The notes under the pieces were generated by a model that worked only from the letters and a program-made list of their open reading frames with translations, searched no databases and was not told where the DNA came from. 64,000 bases of DNA from Jiella endophytica (GTDB lineage: Bacteria > Pseudomonadota > Alphaproteobacteria > Rhizobiales > Rhizobiaceae): contig NZ_SOZD01000003.1 of assembly GCF_004519335.1 (NCBI RefSeq), positions 248,001 to 312,000 of the forward strand. The letters run 5' to 3'. The position numbers were made by a program, and so were the translations under genes. This document shows, piece by piece, positions 9,736 through 18,341 of the stretch (within the stretch, counting starts at the first letter, position 1; every line of letters starts with the position of its first letter).

Positions 9736-10278
9736 ATGACCATTGCCGGCGAAAGCCTCGGCGCCCCCGCCATCTCCTACCACCCGGCGGCGCGCATCCT
9801 GCACTGGATCGTCGCGGTCCTCGTCCTCGTCGTCTGGCCGGCCGGCTTCGTCATCGAATTCATCAAGGACGATGCCAAGACCGCCTTCTATCTCGTCCAC
9901 GAATCCTTCGGGTTCCTGATCCTCTGGCTGATGCTTGCCCGCTTCGCCTTCCGGCTGGTCGTCCCGCCGCCGCCGGAGCCGGCAATGCCGCTGTGGCAGA
10001 AGCGGCTTGCCGAAACGGTCCACTGGCTGCTCTACGCGGCGCTGATCCTGCAGCCGATCTTCGGCTTTCTCGCCACCAACGCCTTCGGCTTTCCGCTCGA
10101 CTGGTTCGGCGCCCTCACCGTCTGGAGCCCGATCGGAAAATCCGATCTCGCGCCGACGCTGATGAGTGTCCATGTCTTCCTCGGCTGGTCGATCCTCGTC
10201 CTCTTGTGCCTCCATATCGGCGGCGTCCTGCACCATCACGTCCTGTTGCGGGACCAGACCCTGCACCGGATGATCTGA
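9736..10278 (+). CDS. Cytochrome b561 family protein
   Basis: A 180-residue inner-membrane di-heme cytochrome b with four predicted transmembrane helices. Candidate heme ligands are histidines in RILHWIVAV, YLVHESFG, ETVHWLLY and LHIGGVLHHH. Members of the CybB/YceJ group move electrons from quinol to periplasmic acceptors. It follows modC by 54 bases and may be read through from the mod operon, but no partner protein (such as a YceI-like protein) is present. Confidence 0.88.
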   Translation: MTIAGESLGAPAISYHPAARILHWIVAVLVLVVWPAGFVIEFIKDDAKTAFYLVHESFGFLILWLMLARFAFRLVVPPPPEPAMPLWQKRLAETVHWLLYAALILQPIFGFLATNAFGFPLDWFGALTVWSPIGKSDLAPTLMSVHVFLGWSILVLLCLHIGGVLHHHVLLRDQTLHRMI

Positions 10279-10626
10279 GCCGGCGCGGACGTTCCGGGCC
10301 TGTCGACCGCGTCCTTATCCGCGCGACGACTTGAGCCAAGGCTTCGATCGGTCGCGGCAAGCCGAAACTTCAGATCGGGTCGTGAGCCGCGGCTCCTTTG
10401 CGGAGCTCGCGCCGGCGTTCCGGATGAGTGTCTGAACCGCGATCGCAGGGCGACCTTCCTGACCAGCACCCGCCCTGCTGGAAATGGACAGCGCGCCCTC
10501 ATTTCGGCGAAAGGGGATGTTGTCGCCCGCCCGCAAGCTAATACTGATCGCCGGGATTTCTGGCTGCGGGCCCGCCCAAGTCTTGGGGCAGTCACGCCGC
10601 GAGCCGCAAAAGCTCCCGACGTCTCT
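10279..10626. other. Convergent intergenic region
   Basis: These 348 bases lie between the cytochrome b561 gene and the end of the leftward methyltransferase gene. I see only weak, short self-complementary stretches and no gene or clear terminator. Confidence 0.4.
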
Positions 10627-11430
10627 TCAGTCAGGAAGCGCCAGAATGTCGAGATGGCCGACGATCGTGCGGCCCCCGGCCGCGCTATCGATTCGCATTT
10701 GCCGCCACGCCTCGAGTTCCTCGGCGTCGATGACGTCGAGCTCGCCGACGGCATCTGCCATGCCTTCGACATGCGCCCTTGCGAGCGCCGCATCCTCGCT
10801 CGCAAGCCGCCAGGGGCTTTCGGCAATCGTGACGGCGTAGCCGCGCGCTTCGAGGGCCCGCGCCAGAGCGCGGGCGGCGGCGGGCCCGAGCGAGGCCCCG
10901 CTGCCGAGACCCTTCGGCCGCAACTGATGCCTGTTGAAACCGGCAAGGACGATGCCGTCCAGCGGGTGCGACGGCGAAAACACCGTCGAGCCGTCATAGT
11001 TGAGCGCGGCGTAAAGGCCGACACTCGCGGCCGTGAGACGCTCGGCAATCGCTTCGATGAAATCCCGCGAGGCGAGATCGAACAATGCCGAGGCCGTTGC
11101 CAGGCGCACCCCTTCGAGCGGGATCGCCGCCACGTCGGAAAGGTCCGCCAGACGGGTTTCGGCTTCCGCACCGAGCTGTTCCGCTCGCTCCATGGCAAAG
11201 GCCAGCAGCACCGGGTCGTCGTCGAGCAGCCGCCAGACTGTCGACGCTGAAGCCAACAGCGGCTGCAGGGCTGCCAGCGTCGAGCCGCTGCCGCAGCCAA
11301 GATCGAGGACGGTGGCTCTGCCCCCGCCCTCCGTCAGCCAGTCGGCCGCGCGGCGCAACAGCGAGGCATCGCGTGCCTGCCGGTCGGCCGGCTCGCGCAG
11401 AGCCAGCCACTCGGCGGCAAAGCCGCTCAT
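10627..11430 (-). CDS. Class I SAM-dependent methyltransferase (last gene of pterin-like operon)
   Basis: A 267-residue protein with a Rossmann-type SAM-binding motif VLDLGCGSGSTLAAL at residues 41-55, followed by the acidic loop LLDDDPVLL and a motif-II-like LATASALFDLASRDF. Substrate is not deducible. Its ATG overlaps the glycosyltransferase stop by ATGA, so the two are translationally coupled. The neighbours suggest it modifies the same small molecule as the dehydrogenase, the pterin-synthase-like protein and the glycosyltransferase. Confidence 0.87.
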   Translation of the reverse strand: MSGFAAEWLALREPADRQARDASLLRRAADWLTEGGGRATVLDLGCGSGSTLAALQPLLASASTVWRLLDDDPVLLAFAMERAEQLGAEAETRLADLSDVAAIPLEGVRLATASALFDLASRDFIEAIAERLTAASVGLYAALNYDGSTVFSPSHPLDGIVLAGFNRHQLRPKGLGSGASLGPAAARALARALEARGYAVTIAESPWRLASEDAALARAHVEGMADAVGELDVIDAEELEAWRQMRIDSAAGGRTIVGHLDILALPD

Positions 11431-12566
11431 CGGACCGTCTCCGCCGGCGAGTGAGCCGCCAACTCCGGCCCCGCCTTCGCCACATCGGCGAGGACCGCGG
11501 CGACGATCTGTGCCGTCTCCTCCCAGCGAGGCAACGCCATACCCGCCGCAGACGCAGCCTGGCCGGCCGCCTTCAGCGCGGACTGGTCGGTTAGGAATTC
11601 GCGCAGCGCGGCACCGAGCGCATCGGCATCGCCGGGCGGAAATCGCCGTCCCGCCGCAGCGGGGATCAGGTCGCGCGGCGCGCCTTCGGCGCAGAAGACG
11701 ATCGGCAGGCCGTTCGCCATCGCCTCGGCAAACACCATGCCATAGCCCTCGTAGCGGCTGGCGAGGACGAAGAGATCGGCCTTTTCGTATTCTTCCGAGA
11801 CATCCGGCATCGCCCCGGCAAGGGTGATCCTGTCCGCCAGACCGCTTTCCTGGACCTGCTGCTCCAGCGCCGCCGCCGTCTGCGGATCGGCGGCCGGGGA
11901 ACCGACGATCCGGCACCGCCAGTCGAGATCCGCAATCCTCGCGAGACCATCGACCAAGGTCGCGTGATCCTTGCGGGGGATCAGCGTCCCGATGGACAGG
12001 ATCAGCGGCAAAGTCTCGCCCTCGTCCCGCTCGACCGCGCGCAGCGCGTCACTTCCCCGCCCGTCGCGGTCGGTCCGCCACGGGCGATCCGTGCCCGGCG
12101 GCGCCACGGTCAGCCGCTCCGCCGGGACGGCGAAATCGTCCGTCAGCGTCTTCGCCGTCGCATCACTCGTCGCCACGACGGCGCGTGCGAAGCCGAGCGC
12201 CGCCCGCTCGCTCTCGGCAAGGCGCGACTGCCCAGCGGCATCGAGTCCGGTCTCAAGGCTGAGCGGATGATGGACGAGGGCGACCAGTCGGAGTCGCCTC
12301 GCCTGTCTTGCGGCGATCTCCGGCATCGCTCCGAAGGCGAGGCCATCCACCAGCACCAGCGTATCGTCCTCGACGGCAGCCAGGGCCCCCTCCGCGGCGT
12401 TCAGTTCCGCCGCTGTAGGAACCGGAAAGCCAGGGGGCAACATCAGATGCTCGACGCGCCAGCCGCGCCGTTCCAGCTCCACCATCAGCCGCCGGTCATA
12501 GGCATAGCCGCCGCTTGGCGTCGCAATGTCGCCCGGGATCGCGAAGACGACCCGGCCTGCGCTCAC
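11427..12566 (-). CDS. GT4-family glycosyltransferase (pterin-like operon)
   Basis: A 379-residue GT-B fold glycosyltransferase. The N-terminal domain starts VFAIPGDIATPSGGYAYDRRL. The donor-binding C-terminal domain shows LSIGTLIPRKDHATLVDGL and the EX7E motif in RYEGYGMVFAEAMANG. No signal peptide is present, so it is probably cytoplasmic. The start is GTG at 12566, which overlaps the stop of the upstream gene as GTGA. It is co-transcribed with a pterin-synthase-like gene, so a cytoplasmic small-molecule acceptor is plausible, though glycolipid synthesis is equally possible from sequence alone. Confidence 0.88.
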   Translation of the reverse strand: MSAGRVVFAIPGDIATPSGGYAYDRRLMVELERRGWRVEHLMLPPGFPVPTAAELNAAEGALAAVEDDTLVLVDGLAFGAMPEIAARQARRLRLVALVHHPLSLETGLDAAGQSRLAESERAALGFARAVVATSDATAKTLTDDFAVPAERLTVAPPGTDRPWRTDRDGRGSDALRAVERDEGETLPLILSIGTLIPRKDHATLVDGLARIADLDWRCRIVGSPAADPQTAAALEQQVQESGLADRITLAGAMPDVSEEYEKADLFVLASRYEGYGMVFAEAMANGLPIVFCAEGAPRDLIPAAAGRRFPPGDADALGAALREFLTDQSALKAAGQAASAAGMALPRWEETAQIVAAVLADVAKAGPELAAHSPAETVR

Positions 12567-12961
12567 AGCTCCCCCTCGTACCAGGCACGGGCGACGTGGG
12601 ATTCCTCAAGCGAAACCTTCAGCCGCCGGATGCGGCCGCCGCCCTCGCCGAGCGCCCCGCCGGCGATCCGCTCCGCCAGCCGGTCGAACAGATGCCGCGC
12701 CAGGAACTCCGTCGTCGTGACCTTCCCCTGAAAGGCCTCGACCGCGTCGAGATTCTGGTAGTTCAGGGGCTCAAGCACCGACTTCAGCAGCTGGATGGCG
12801 AGGCCGATATCGACCGCCAGCCCGTCGGCGTCGAGATCGTTGGTGAAGAAGGCAGCATCGACGACATAGGTCGCTCCGTGCATTCCCTGCGCCGGCCCGA
12901 AGACCGGCCGCGGCAGGCTGTGAGCGATCATCATGTGGTCGCGGACCTCGACGGCATACAT
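12563..12961 (-). CDS. 6-pyruvoyl-tetrahydropterin synthase / QueD-like protein with altered active site
   Basis: A 132-residue T-fold protein of the PTPS/QueD family. Two of the three expected zinc histidines are recognisable (H14 in IAHSLP and H28 in MHGA), but the third position of the usual HGH is alanine (A30). By eye alignment with E. coli QueD, the catalytic Cys is Ala24, and the catalytic Asp-His pair of LDH is Asn67-Tyr68. The C-terminal ET glutamate is kept (SLEESH). The start at 12961 is the ATG before YAVEVRDHMM; a longer form from 13051 lacks family similarity. It most likely does not perform standard 6-carboxy-tetrahydropterin synthesis, although it would normally be annotated so. 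Confidence 0.85.
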   Translation of the reverse strand: MYAVEVRDHMMIAHSLPRPVFGPAQGMHGATYVVDAAFFTNDLDADGLAVDIGLAIQLLKSVLEPLNYQNLDAVEAFQGKVTTTEFLARHLFDRLAERIAGGALGEGGGRIRRLKVSLEESHVARAWYEGEL

Positions 12962-12990
12962 CGGCACCCTCTCCTCTCGTCGACGATTCG

Positions 12991-13974
12991 TCAGTCGTAG
13001 CGGATGCGATGGCAGAGGGTGGCCGGGTCTGCAAGAATCTCCCCGTAACATGCGGCAAGCTCGGCAAATCGCGTTTCGCCGGAAAACAACGCGTCGAGCC
13101 GCTGGTCGGCAAGGAGCCCGAGCGCCGTCTCCAGCCGCCGTCGATTGCTCCAGCGTGGCGCCCGCGCTGCAGGGACGCGGCCGACCTGTGAGCCGATGAT
13201 CGACAGCCGCCGGCTGTGAAAGGCGCCCCCGAGCGGCACCGACGGCGTACGCTCGCCATACCAGCTCGCTTCGACGACCCTCGCGCCGACCCCCGCCGCA
13301 TCGATCGCGCTCGCCAGCCCCGCCTCGCTCGCCGAGGCGTGAACGACCACGTCGCAGTCCCGCGGCAACTCGCCCGGACCGACAAAACCGACGCCGAGTG
13401 CGCCGGCCACCTTTGCCCGCGCCGAGTTCACGTCGACGACCACCGTCTGCGTCGCCGGGATCCGCGCGGCGAGGAACCCGACCAGAAGTCCCACCACGCC
13501 ACCGCCGATCACCGCCACCCGGTCACCTGGCAAGATGCCGCCATCCCAGACGACGTTCAGCGCCGTCTCCATGTTCGCCGCAAGGACTGCACGCTCGGGC
13601 GCGACTGCGCGTGGCACCGGAACCGCCGCCTCGCCCGGCACGACAAAACGGTCCTGGTGCGGATAAAGGCAAAAGACCCACTCGCCCGACCGGTCTTCGT
13701 CGCCTCCGACGACCCGGCCCACCGTGCCGTAGCCGTATTTCACCGGAAACGGGAACGCGCCCTCCTGGAACGGCGCCCGCATCCGCTGCCATTCGCTTTC
13801 AGGTACCGAACCCGCGGCGACCAGCGCCTCCGTGCCCCGACTGATCGCACCGTATGCACTTTCGACAGTGACCTCGCCGCGGTTGGGACGCTCTATTGCA
13901 CAACGTCGCAACGCGGCGCGATTTCGCTCGACGATCCAAAGCGCCGTCGCTTCCGGCTCCGCCTCCTCCGCCAT
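12991..13974 (-). CDS. Medium-chain dehydrogenase/reductase, BchC-like, zinc ligands absent
   Basis: A 327-residue MDR-superfamily oxidoreductase. It has ISRGTEALVAAG and MRAPFQEGAFPFPVKYGYGTVGRV, close in form to BchC-type dehydrogenases, and a nucleotide-binding motif VAVIGGGVVGLLVGFLAA. The usual catalytic zinc ligands (Cys of CGxC, His of GHE) are replaced by S and Y, and the structural zinc lobe with four cysteines is missing, so it is probably a zinc-free reductase. The start at 13974 is the ATG in front of AEEAEPEA. It heads the four-gene operon and ends 29 bases before the PTPS-like gene. Confidence 0.87.
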   Translation of the reverse strand: MAEEAEPEATALWIVERNRAALRRCAIERPNRGEVTVESAYGAISRGTEALVAAGSVPESEWQRMRAPFQEGAFPFPVKYGYGTVGRVVGGDEDRSGEWVFCLYPHQDRFVVPGEAAVPVPRAVAPERAVLAANMETALNVVWDGGILPGDRVAVIGGGVVGLLVGFLAARIPATQTVVVDVNSARAKVAGALGVGFVGPGELPRDCDVVVHASASEAGLASAIDAAGVGARVVEASWYGERTPSVPLGGAFHSRRLSIIGSQVGRVPAARAPRWSNRRRLETALGLLADQRLDALFSGETRFAELAACYGEILADPATLCHRIRYD

Positions 13975-14334
13975 CAGGGACGAGTGCTCACAAGGCGCGG
14001 CTTCAGCCACCCGGAATTCCCACGCAATCGACGGCCCTCTTACTCGGCGCAACCCGACCTCGACCTGGCAAGGCGTTTCACCGTGAACCGCCCCTCGAAA
14101 GGGTGATCACAGGCGGCGCACTGCCTCGCGGAAAAACTACCGCGCCGGCCGCCAGACCGGGCCGGCTGAACTCTGCTACATTCCCGATATCATCAGGCTG
14201 CCAGAACATACGCCGCATTGCAAGCGCATTTTGTTCGATAAAAGTTCTTGTTTCATTCTGAATGATATGCTTGGATGCATTTCCGATGGAAACAACCCTT
14301 AAACGTGTCGATCCGACAAGGAGGAGAGCGGCCG
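13975..14334. other. Divergent promoter region
   Basis: These 360 bases separate the leftward dehydrogenase operon from rightward comM. The part from about 14170 to 14300 is relatively AT-rich and would hold promoters for one or both units. No operator-like palindrome was recognised. Confidence 0.4.
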
Positions 14335-15867
14335 ATGGTGTCGCGCGTCAAGACGGTGGCGTTTCACGGCATCGAGGCCGTTCCGGTCGACGTCCAGGTG
14401 ATGGTGGCGCCCGGCAAGGTCGGCATTCAAATCGTCGGCCTTCCTGACAAAGCCGTTGCCGAGAGCCGCGAGCGCGTGCAGGCAGCACTGCACGCGTCGG
14501 GGCTTTCGATGCCGCCGAAGAAGGTGACGGTCAATCTGGCGCCGGCCGACCTGCCGAAGGAAGGCAGCCACTACGACCTTCCGATCGCCCTCGGCCTGAT
14601 GGTTGCCCTCGGGGCGGTTCCCTCGGACACGCTTGCCGGCTTCTGCGTTCTCGGTGAGTTGTCCCTCGACGGGATGATCACGCCGGTGGCAGGGGTTCTT
14701 CCGGCCGCGATGCGCGCCAACGCTCTTGAAATGGGCCTGATCTGCCCGGCCGAATGCGGTCCGGAGGCCGCCTGGGCGAGCGGCGACATGCCGATCGTCG
14801 CGGCGCGCAGCCTGATCCAGATCGCCAATCACTTTCGCGGCACGCAGGTGATCGCCCGGCCCGAGCCGGCGATCCGTTCGGCGCCGGCCAACCTGCCGGA
14901 CCTTTCCGAGATCAAGGGCCAGATCGTCGCCAAGCGGGCGCTGGAGGTGGCTGCGGCCGGCGGGCACAATCTCCTGATGGTCGGGCCGCCGGGCTCCGGC
15001 AAATCGATGCTCGCCCAGCGCCTGCCGGCGATCCTGCCGCCGCTGGCGCCGCGCGAGCTGCTGGAGGTCTCGATGATCGCCTCGATCGCCGGCGAATTGA
15101 CCGGCGGCAAGCTTTCCGATCGCCGGCCGTTCCGCAGCCCGCACCATTCCGCGACGATGGCGGCAATGGTCGGTGGCGGGCTGCGGGCGAGACCCGGCGA
15201 GGTTTCGCTCGCTCATCGCGGCGTGCTGTTCCTCGACGAACTGCCGGAGTTTTCGCCGGTCGTCCTCGATTCGCTGCGTCAGCCACTCGAAGGCGGCGAG
15301 AGCGTCATCGCGCGGGCCAACCACCGCGTCTCGTATCCGGCGAAGTTTCAGTTGATTGCGGCGATGAATCCGTGCCGGTGCGGCATGGCCGGTGAGCCGG
15401 GACATCGCTGCCCGCGCGGGACGCGCTGCACCAGCGAATATCAGGCGCGGATTTCCGGTCCGCTGCTCGACCGGATCGACCTCAAGGTCGAAGTCCCGGC
15501 CGTTTCCGCCTCGGATATGATCAGGCCGGCAACCGCCGAGGCGTCCGAAACGGTGCTTGCCCGCGTCCGTGCGGCGCGGCGGGCCCAGGCGGAACGTTAC
15601 GCCGCGCTCGGCCTTCCCGCGGAGACCCTGAACGCCCATTGCTCGGCGAGCATGATCGAGGACATTGCGATGGTCGACCGTCCAGGCACTCAGCTGTTGC
15701 ACGATGCCGCCGAACAGATGAAATTTTCGGCGCGGGCCTATCACCGGATTCTCAAGGTGGCGCGGACCCTCGCCGATCTCGAGCAGACCGAGACGGTGCA
15801 GCGCATCCATCTCGCCGAGGCGATCTCCTATCGCGTCGCCGGCGAGCGACTGGCGGCGGCCGCATGA
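14335..15867 (+). CDS. comM: YifB/ComM-family Mg-chelatase-like ATPase
   Basis: A 510-residue hexameric AAA+ protein; ComM is a helicase that promotes branch migration when transformed DNA is recombined. The N-terminal Lon-S16-like domain (VGLPDKAVAESRERVQAAL) is followed by Walker A GPPGSGKSMLAQRLPAILPPL, Walker B LFLDELPEF and a cysteine-rich insert PCRCGMAGEPGHRC, then the Mg_chelatase_C helical domain (SARAYHRILKVARTLADL). The ATG at 14335 follows AAGGAGGAG at about 9 bases; the longer reading frame from 14275 is unlikely. It is present in many bacteria that are not known to be competent. Confidence 0.93.
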   Translation: MVSRVKTVAFHGIEAVPVDVQVMVAPGKVGIQIVGLPDKAVAESRERVQAALHASGLSMPPKKVTVNLAPADLPKEGSHYDLPIALGLMVALGAVPSDTLAGFCVLGELSLDGMITPVAGVLPAAMRANALEMGLICPAECGPEAAWASGDMPIVAARSLIQIANHFRGTQVIARPEPAIRSAPANLPDLSEIKGQIVAKRALEVAAAGGHNLLMVGPPGSGKSMLAQRLPAILPPLAPRELLEVSMIASIAGELTGGKLSDRRPFRSPHHSATMAAMVGGGLRARPGEVSLAHRGVLFLDELPEFSPVVLDSLRQPLEGGESVIARANHRVSYPAKFQLIAAMNPCRCGMAGEPGHRCPRGTRCTSEYQARISGPLLDRIDLKVEVPAVSASDMIRPATAEASETVLARVRAARRAQAERYAALGLPAETLNAHCSASMIEDIAMVDRPGTQLLHDAAEQMKFSARAYHRILKVARTLADLEQTETVQRIHLAEAISYRVAGERLAAAA

Positions 15868-16051
15868 CGATCCGGCTTACGATTGCCGCCGTCGCTCGCG
15901 AGATCAGGGCCATGCGCGCCCGGCGGCTTCGGCTCGACGACGCTTGCGCCCTGCCGCGACCGGCGAAACCGAGGGGTGGATGGGGTGCGCCGCATGCGGC
16001 GGCTCCGGTCACATTGTCCGACCGGTCGCTGCGACTCGACCGGCCGCATCC

Positions 16052-16510
16052 TCAGGCGAAGTCGAGGCGCATCGTCGCCATGCCGTTGGAGCGCCCGAGT
16101 TCCTCATAGCCCGCCGCCTGATAGACCGCCAGGGCCGGCTCGTTGTCGAGTTCGACTTTCAGGGTGACGGAAATCGCGCCGAGGTGGCGCGCTGCCGCTT
16201 CGGCGTGAGCGGCGAGTTCCTTGCCGGTACCGCCGCGAGCGGCTTCCTCGACGAAGACATAGACGAGATGGCGCACTTCCGGGCCAATCCCGATGCGCAG
16301 CGCGAAGAAGCCGATTTCGCGGCCACTCGCATCGACCAGATAATAGGATGCGTCATCCGGCTCGTTCAGCCATTTATCCTGCCATTCGAGCGGATCGAAC
16401 GGATGCTTGGCACTCGGATTGACGAGAGAAAGGTCTGCTTCGTCGGCGAGCAGGCGCTGGAGAGGAACAAGATCGAACGGCGCGTTGGGGCGCAGGGTGA
16501 ATTCGGACAT
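16052..16510 (-). CDS. GNAT-family N-acetyltransferase
   Basis: A roughly 152-residue acyl-CoA-dependent acetyltransferase: FTLRPNAPFDLVPLQRLL, YLVDASGREIGFFALRIG, the acetyl-CoA loop segment VEEAARGGTGKELAAHAEAAAR and the C-terminal NEPALAVYQAAGYEELGRS. Substrate is unknown. Upstream in-frame ATGs (16525, 16567) are possible starts; none has a strong ribosome binding site, so the N-terminus is uncertain. Confidence 0.87.
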   Translation of the reverse strand: MSEFTLRPNAPFDLVPLQRLLADEADLSLVNPSAKHPFDPLEWQDKWLNEPDDASYYLVDASGREIGFFALRIGIGPEVRHLVYVFVEEAARGGTGKELAAHAEAAARHLGAISVTLKVELDNEPALAVYQAAGYEELGRSNGMATMRLDFA

Positions 16511-16644
16511 GGGGGGCGTTTCCATGAGACGGTGGGAAATCATGCTCATGGTCGCTCCGTCTCGCACAGCCTGACGTCGCAGTGCAACCGCAGGCGCTCG
16601 CCGCCTGACGTGGACGGATGGTCAGAAAGGCGGCCGGGCGGGCG

Positions 16645-16782
16645 CTACCGGAACAGCGAATTGTCGACCATCTCGGCCTGTTTCGCCCATTTGCCGCCCG
16701 GATCGTTCACCGGCTTCGATGCGCAGGCGGCCATGGTGCCTGCGACGATCACGATGGCGAGGAGGAAGGGAAGTCGGGGCAA
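16645..16782 (-). CDS. Small lipoprotein (45 residues)
   Basis: A 45-codon frame starting with TTG at 16782, with GAAAGG 8-9 bases upstream. It encodes a short hydrophobic leader (LPRLPFLLAIVIVAG) and a lipobox TMAAC with cysteine at residue 20, followed by a 25-residue mature tail rich in K, D and N. The organisation is entericidin-like. It is the first of three tiny exported proteins on the same strand within 900 bases. No family was recognised. Confidence 0.6.
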   Translation of the reverse strand: MPRLPFLLAIVIVAGTMAACASKPVNDPGGKWAKQAEMVDNSLFR

Positions 16783-16990
16783 ATGGGGAGCCTTTCAGAG
16801 AGATGCGACAGAGTGGTGCAGAAATCAGCGAAGTCGGGCGGAAGCGAGGCCCGGCGGCGGTTTTGTCGCAACCGCCGGGCCGGATCGAGCCGGAATTGTC
16901 GCCGATCCATGGACCTCGCATGACGGCCGCCATATGGTTCTCAGGATGGCGCGTTCCGGATCGCAGGCGATCACGCTATCGGTCGCCTGG

Positions 16991-17311
16991 TCAGCGCTGC
17001 TCCTGCCCCGGCACCAGTCCGCCGGAAGCCGTCGACTTCAGAACCGATGGTGTCGCACCTTTCACCACCGGCAGGCCCGACGCCTTTCCATAGACGTCGC
17101 CGATGCCGTAGAGCCAGGGAATACCCCCGCTACCGGCCCGTTCGGCGACGCGGCCGCCTGGCAGTCGCACCGGATAGGCGGCTCGGCGCTCCCGCTCGGA
17201 GAGGATGACGCCCGGATTGCGGGCGGCCGGGCGATAGTCCTGAGCCAGGGCCGGAAGCGGCAATGCCACGGTGATAGCGAGCGCTGCGAAAACAACGTTC
17301 CTGGGAGTCAT
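16991..17311 (-). CDS. Small secreted protein with GGLVPGQ C-terminus
   Basis: A 106-residue product with a clear signal peptide (hydrophobic residues 6-20, cleavage after PALA-Q) and a mature part with RRAAYPVRLPGGRVAE and GIPWLYGIGDVYGK. The C-terminus SGGLVPGQEQR closely resembles that of the lipoprotein encoded just upstream at 17378-17533. The ATG at 17311 has GGAAAGG 9 bases before it. Function is unknown; location would be the periplasm. Confidence 0.65.
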   Translation of the reverse strand: MTPRNVVFAALAITVALPLPALAQDYRPAARNPGVILSERERRAAYPVRLPGGRVAERAGSGGIPWLYGIGDVYGKASGLPVVKGATPSVLKSTASGGLVPGQEQR

Positions 17312-17377
17312 CGACGGTACCTTTCCATATCTGCGGATTGGGCCGAGCACTTGGGCCGGAGAGGCTCTGCCGGCCTG

Positions 17378-17533
17378 TCAGCGCGGAATCTGTCCGGGGA
17401 CGAGACCACCGGCCGGTGCAGTGGCGCTCAGCCGATAGCTCGCGCTGTTGTGATCTCGCTGCTGTACCGGGCCGGTCGTGCAGCCGGCGAGCGCCAGAGC
17501 GGTGCAGATCAAAATTACTCGGACCATGGTCAT
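17378..17533 (-). CDS. Small lipoprotein with GGLVPGQ C-terminus (51 residues)
   Basis: Starts MTMVRVILICTALALAGC, with the lipobox LAGC placing the lipidated cysteine at residue 18, followed by a 33-residue mature part ending AGGLVPGQIPR. The start is ATG at 17533 (or 17527), with AAGG close upstream. The shared tail with the neighbouring 106-residue protein suggests a common binding partner or a recent duplication of a tail motif. No family was recognised. Confidence 0.6.
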   Translation of the reverse strand: MTMVRVILICTALALAGCTTGPVQQRDHNSASYRLSATAPAGGLVPGQIPR

Positions 17534-18141
17534 GCCTTGCCTTATCTCGTTTCAACTAAGGATCTGAGCCGGGGTTGCAACGGGCCCGCGTGAGCCCCTC
17601 AAGGCTTCGTGACGATTGACGTCGAAGCGACGATGGATGGCACCGAGCGCCATTGGCCTTCGACGGGTTTGTTCGCGTCCGGTCTCCTGCGGGCAGCCGG
17701 CCCGTCATCGATCGGTTCTGGCCGGCGTGCACCGCGAAGAGCATTGTCCGACGGGCCGGCGATGTCCCGCTGTGACGGACGTCACGCAGGTCGCGCGGTA
17801 GGTGCCGCCCGCGAGGCCGGGTTGTTATTTTTGTGAGTTGGAAGCGTCGCCGCATGGATGATTTTCGAGCGACCGGTTGGGCCTCGAAGATCACCGGACA
17901 AGTCGCCCGTCACGCGTGGGCGAACCGCCTCTCACGCCTGCGTGGGACGCGAGCGGCGCCCCGCAATGCTCAGGTTTGCGCTCTGCCGGCCGCTTGCCGT
18001 CGGGGAGGATGGCTTTCTCGGTGGCGATCGCCTGCCAGTGTGCCGTCGTCGATCGTCCCGGCAGCGTGACCATCGTCCATCCCGTCGGCGCCCCGCTGCC
18101 GGGACAGAATGGCACGTGGGCCGTGCAGCGCGCCAGCGACA

Positions 18142-18185
18142 GTATCGGCCCGAAAATCGGAAGCGATGTTTGGAAAGCACGATGC
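18142..18185. repeat. Imperfect palindromic element
   Basis: The 44-base stretch begins GTATCGG and ends CGATGC, with partly complementary interior arms (GCCCGAAAATCG against CGATGTTTGGAAAGC). The form is like the short intergenic palindromes that are scattered through rhizobial genomes. No second copy was found in this window. Confidence 0.4.
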
Positions 18186-18297
18186 GGTGATTCAATAACT
18201 GAGAACACCCTGTGTGCGTCCATTCTGGCGCAGGGCGCTCTTCATGACGCCGGAAACAATCGCGATTTTGAGCGATGATCCGCTCGGCAGCCTGTTC

Positions 18298-18341
18298 GCC
18301 GTGGCAGGCTGACCATACGGGTTTGCCGTGGCAGGCTGACC
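18298..18341. repeat. 17-base direct repeat, period 27
   Basis: GCCGTGGCAGGCTGACC occurs at 18298-18314 and again at 18325-18341. CAGCCTG at 18288-18294 is also complementary to CAGGCTG in each copy, so short hairpins can form. Confidence 0.6.

Noticed and set aside
15864-16109. 81-codon frame starting with an ATGA overlap at the comM stop
   Set aside because: Arg/Pro-rich composition and overlap with the end of the GNAT gene on the opposite strand; the overlap alone is not enough evidence.
17877-18278. 133-codon plus-strand frame in the 17.5-18.4 kb gap
   Set aside because: Sequence is low in hydrophobic periodicity, shows no domain features, and competes with equally long frames on the other strand.
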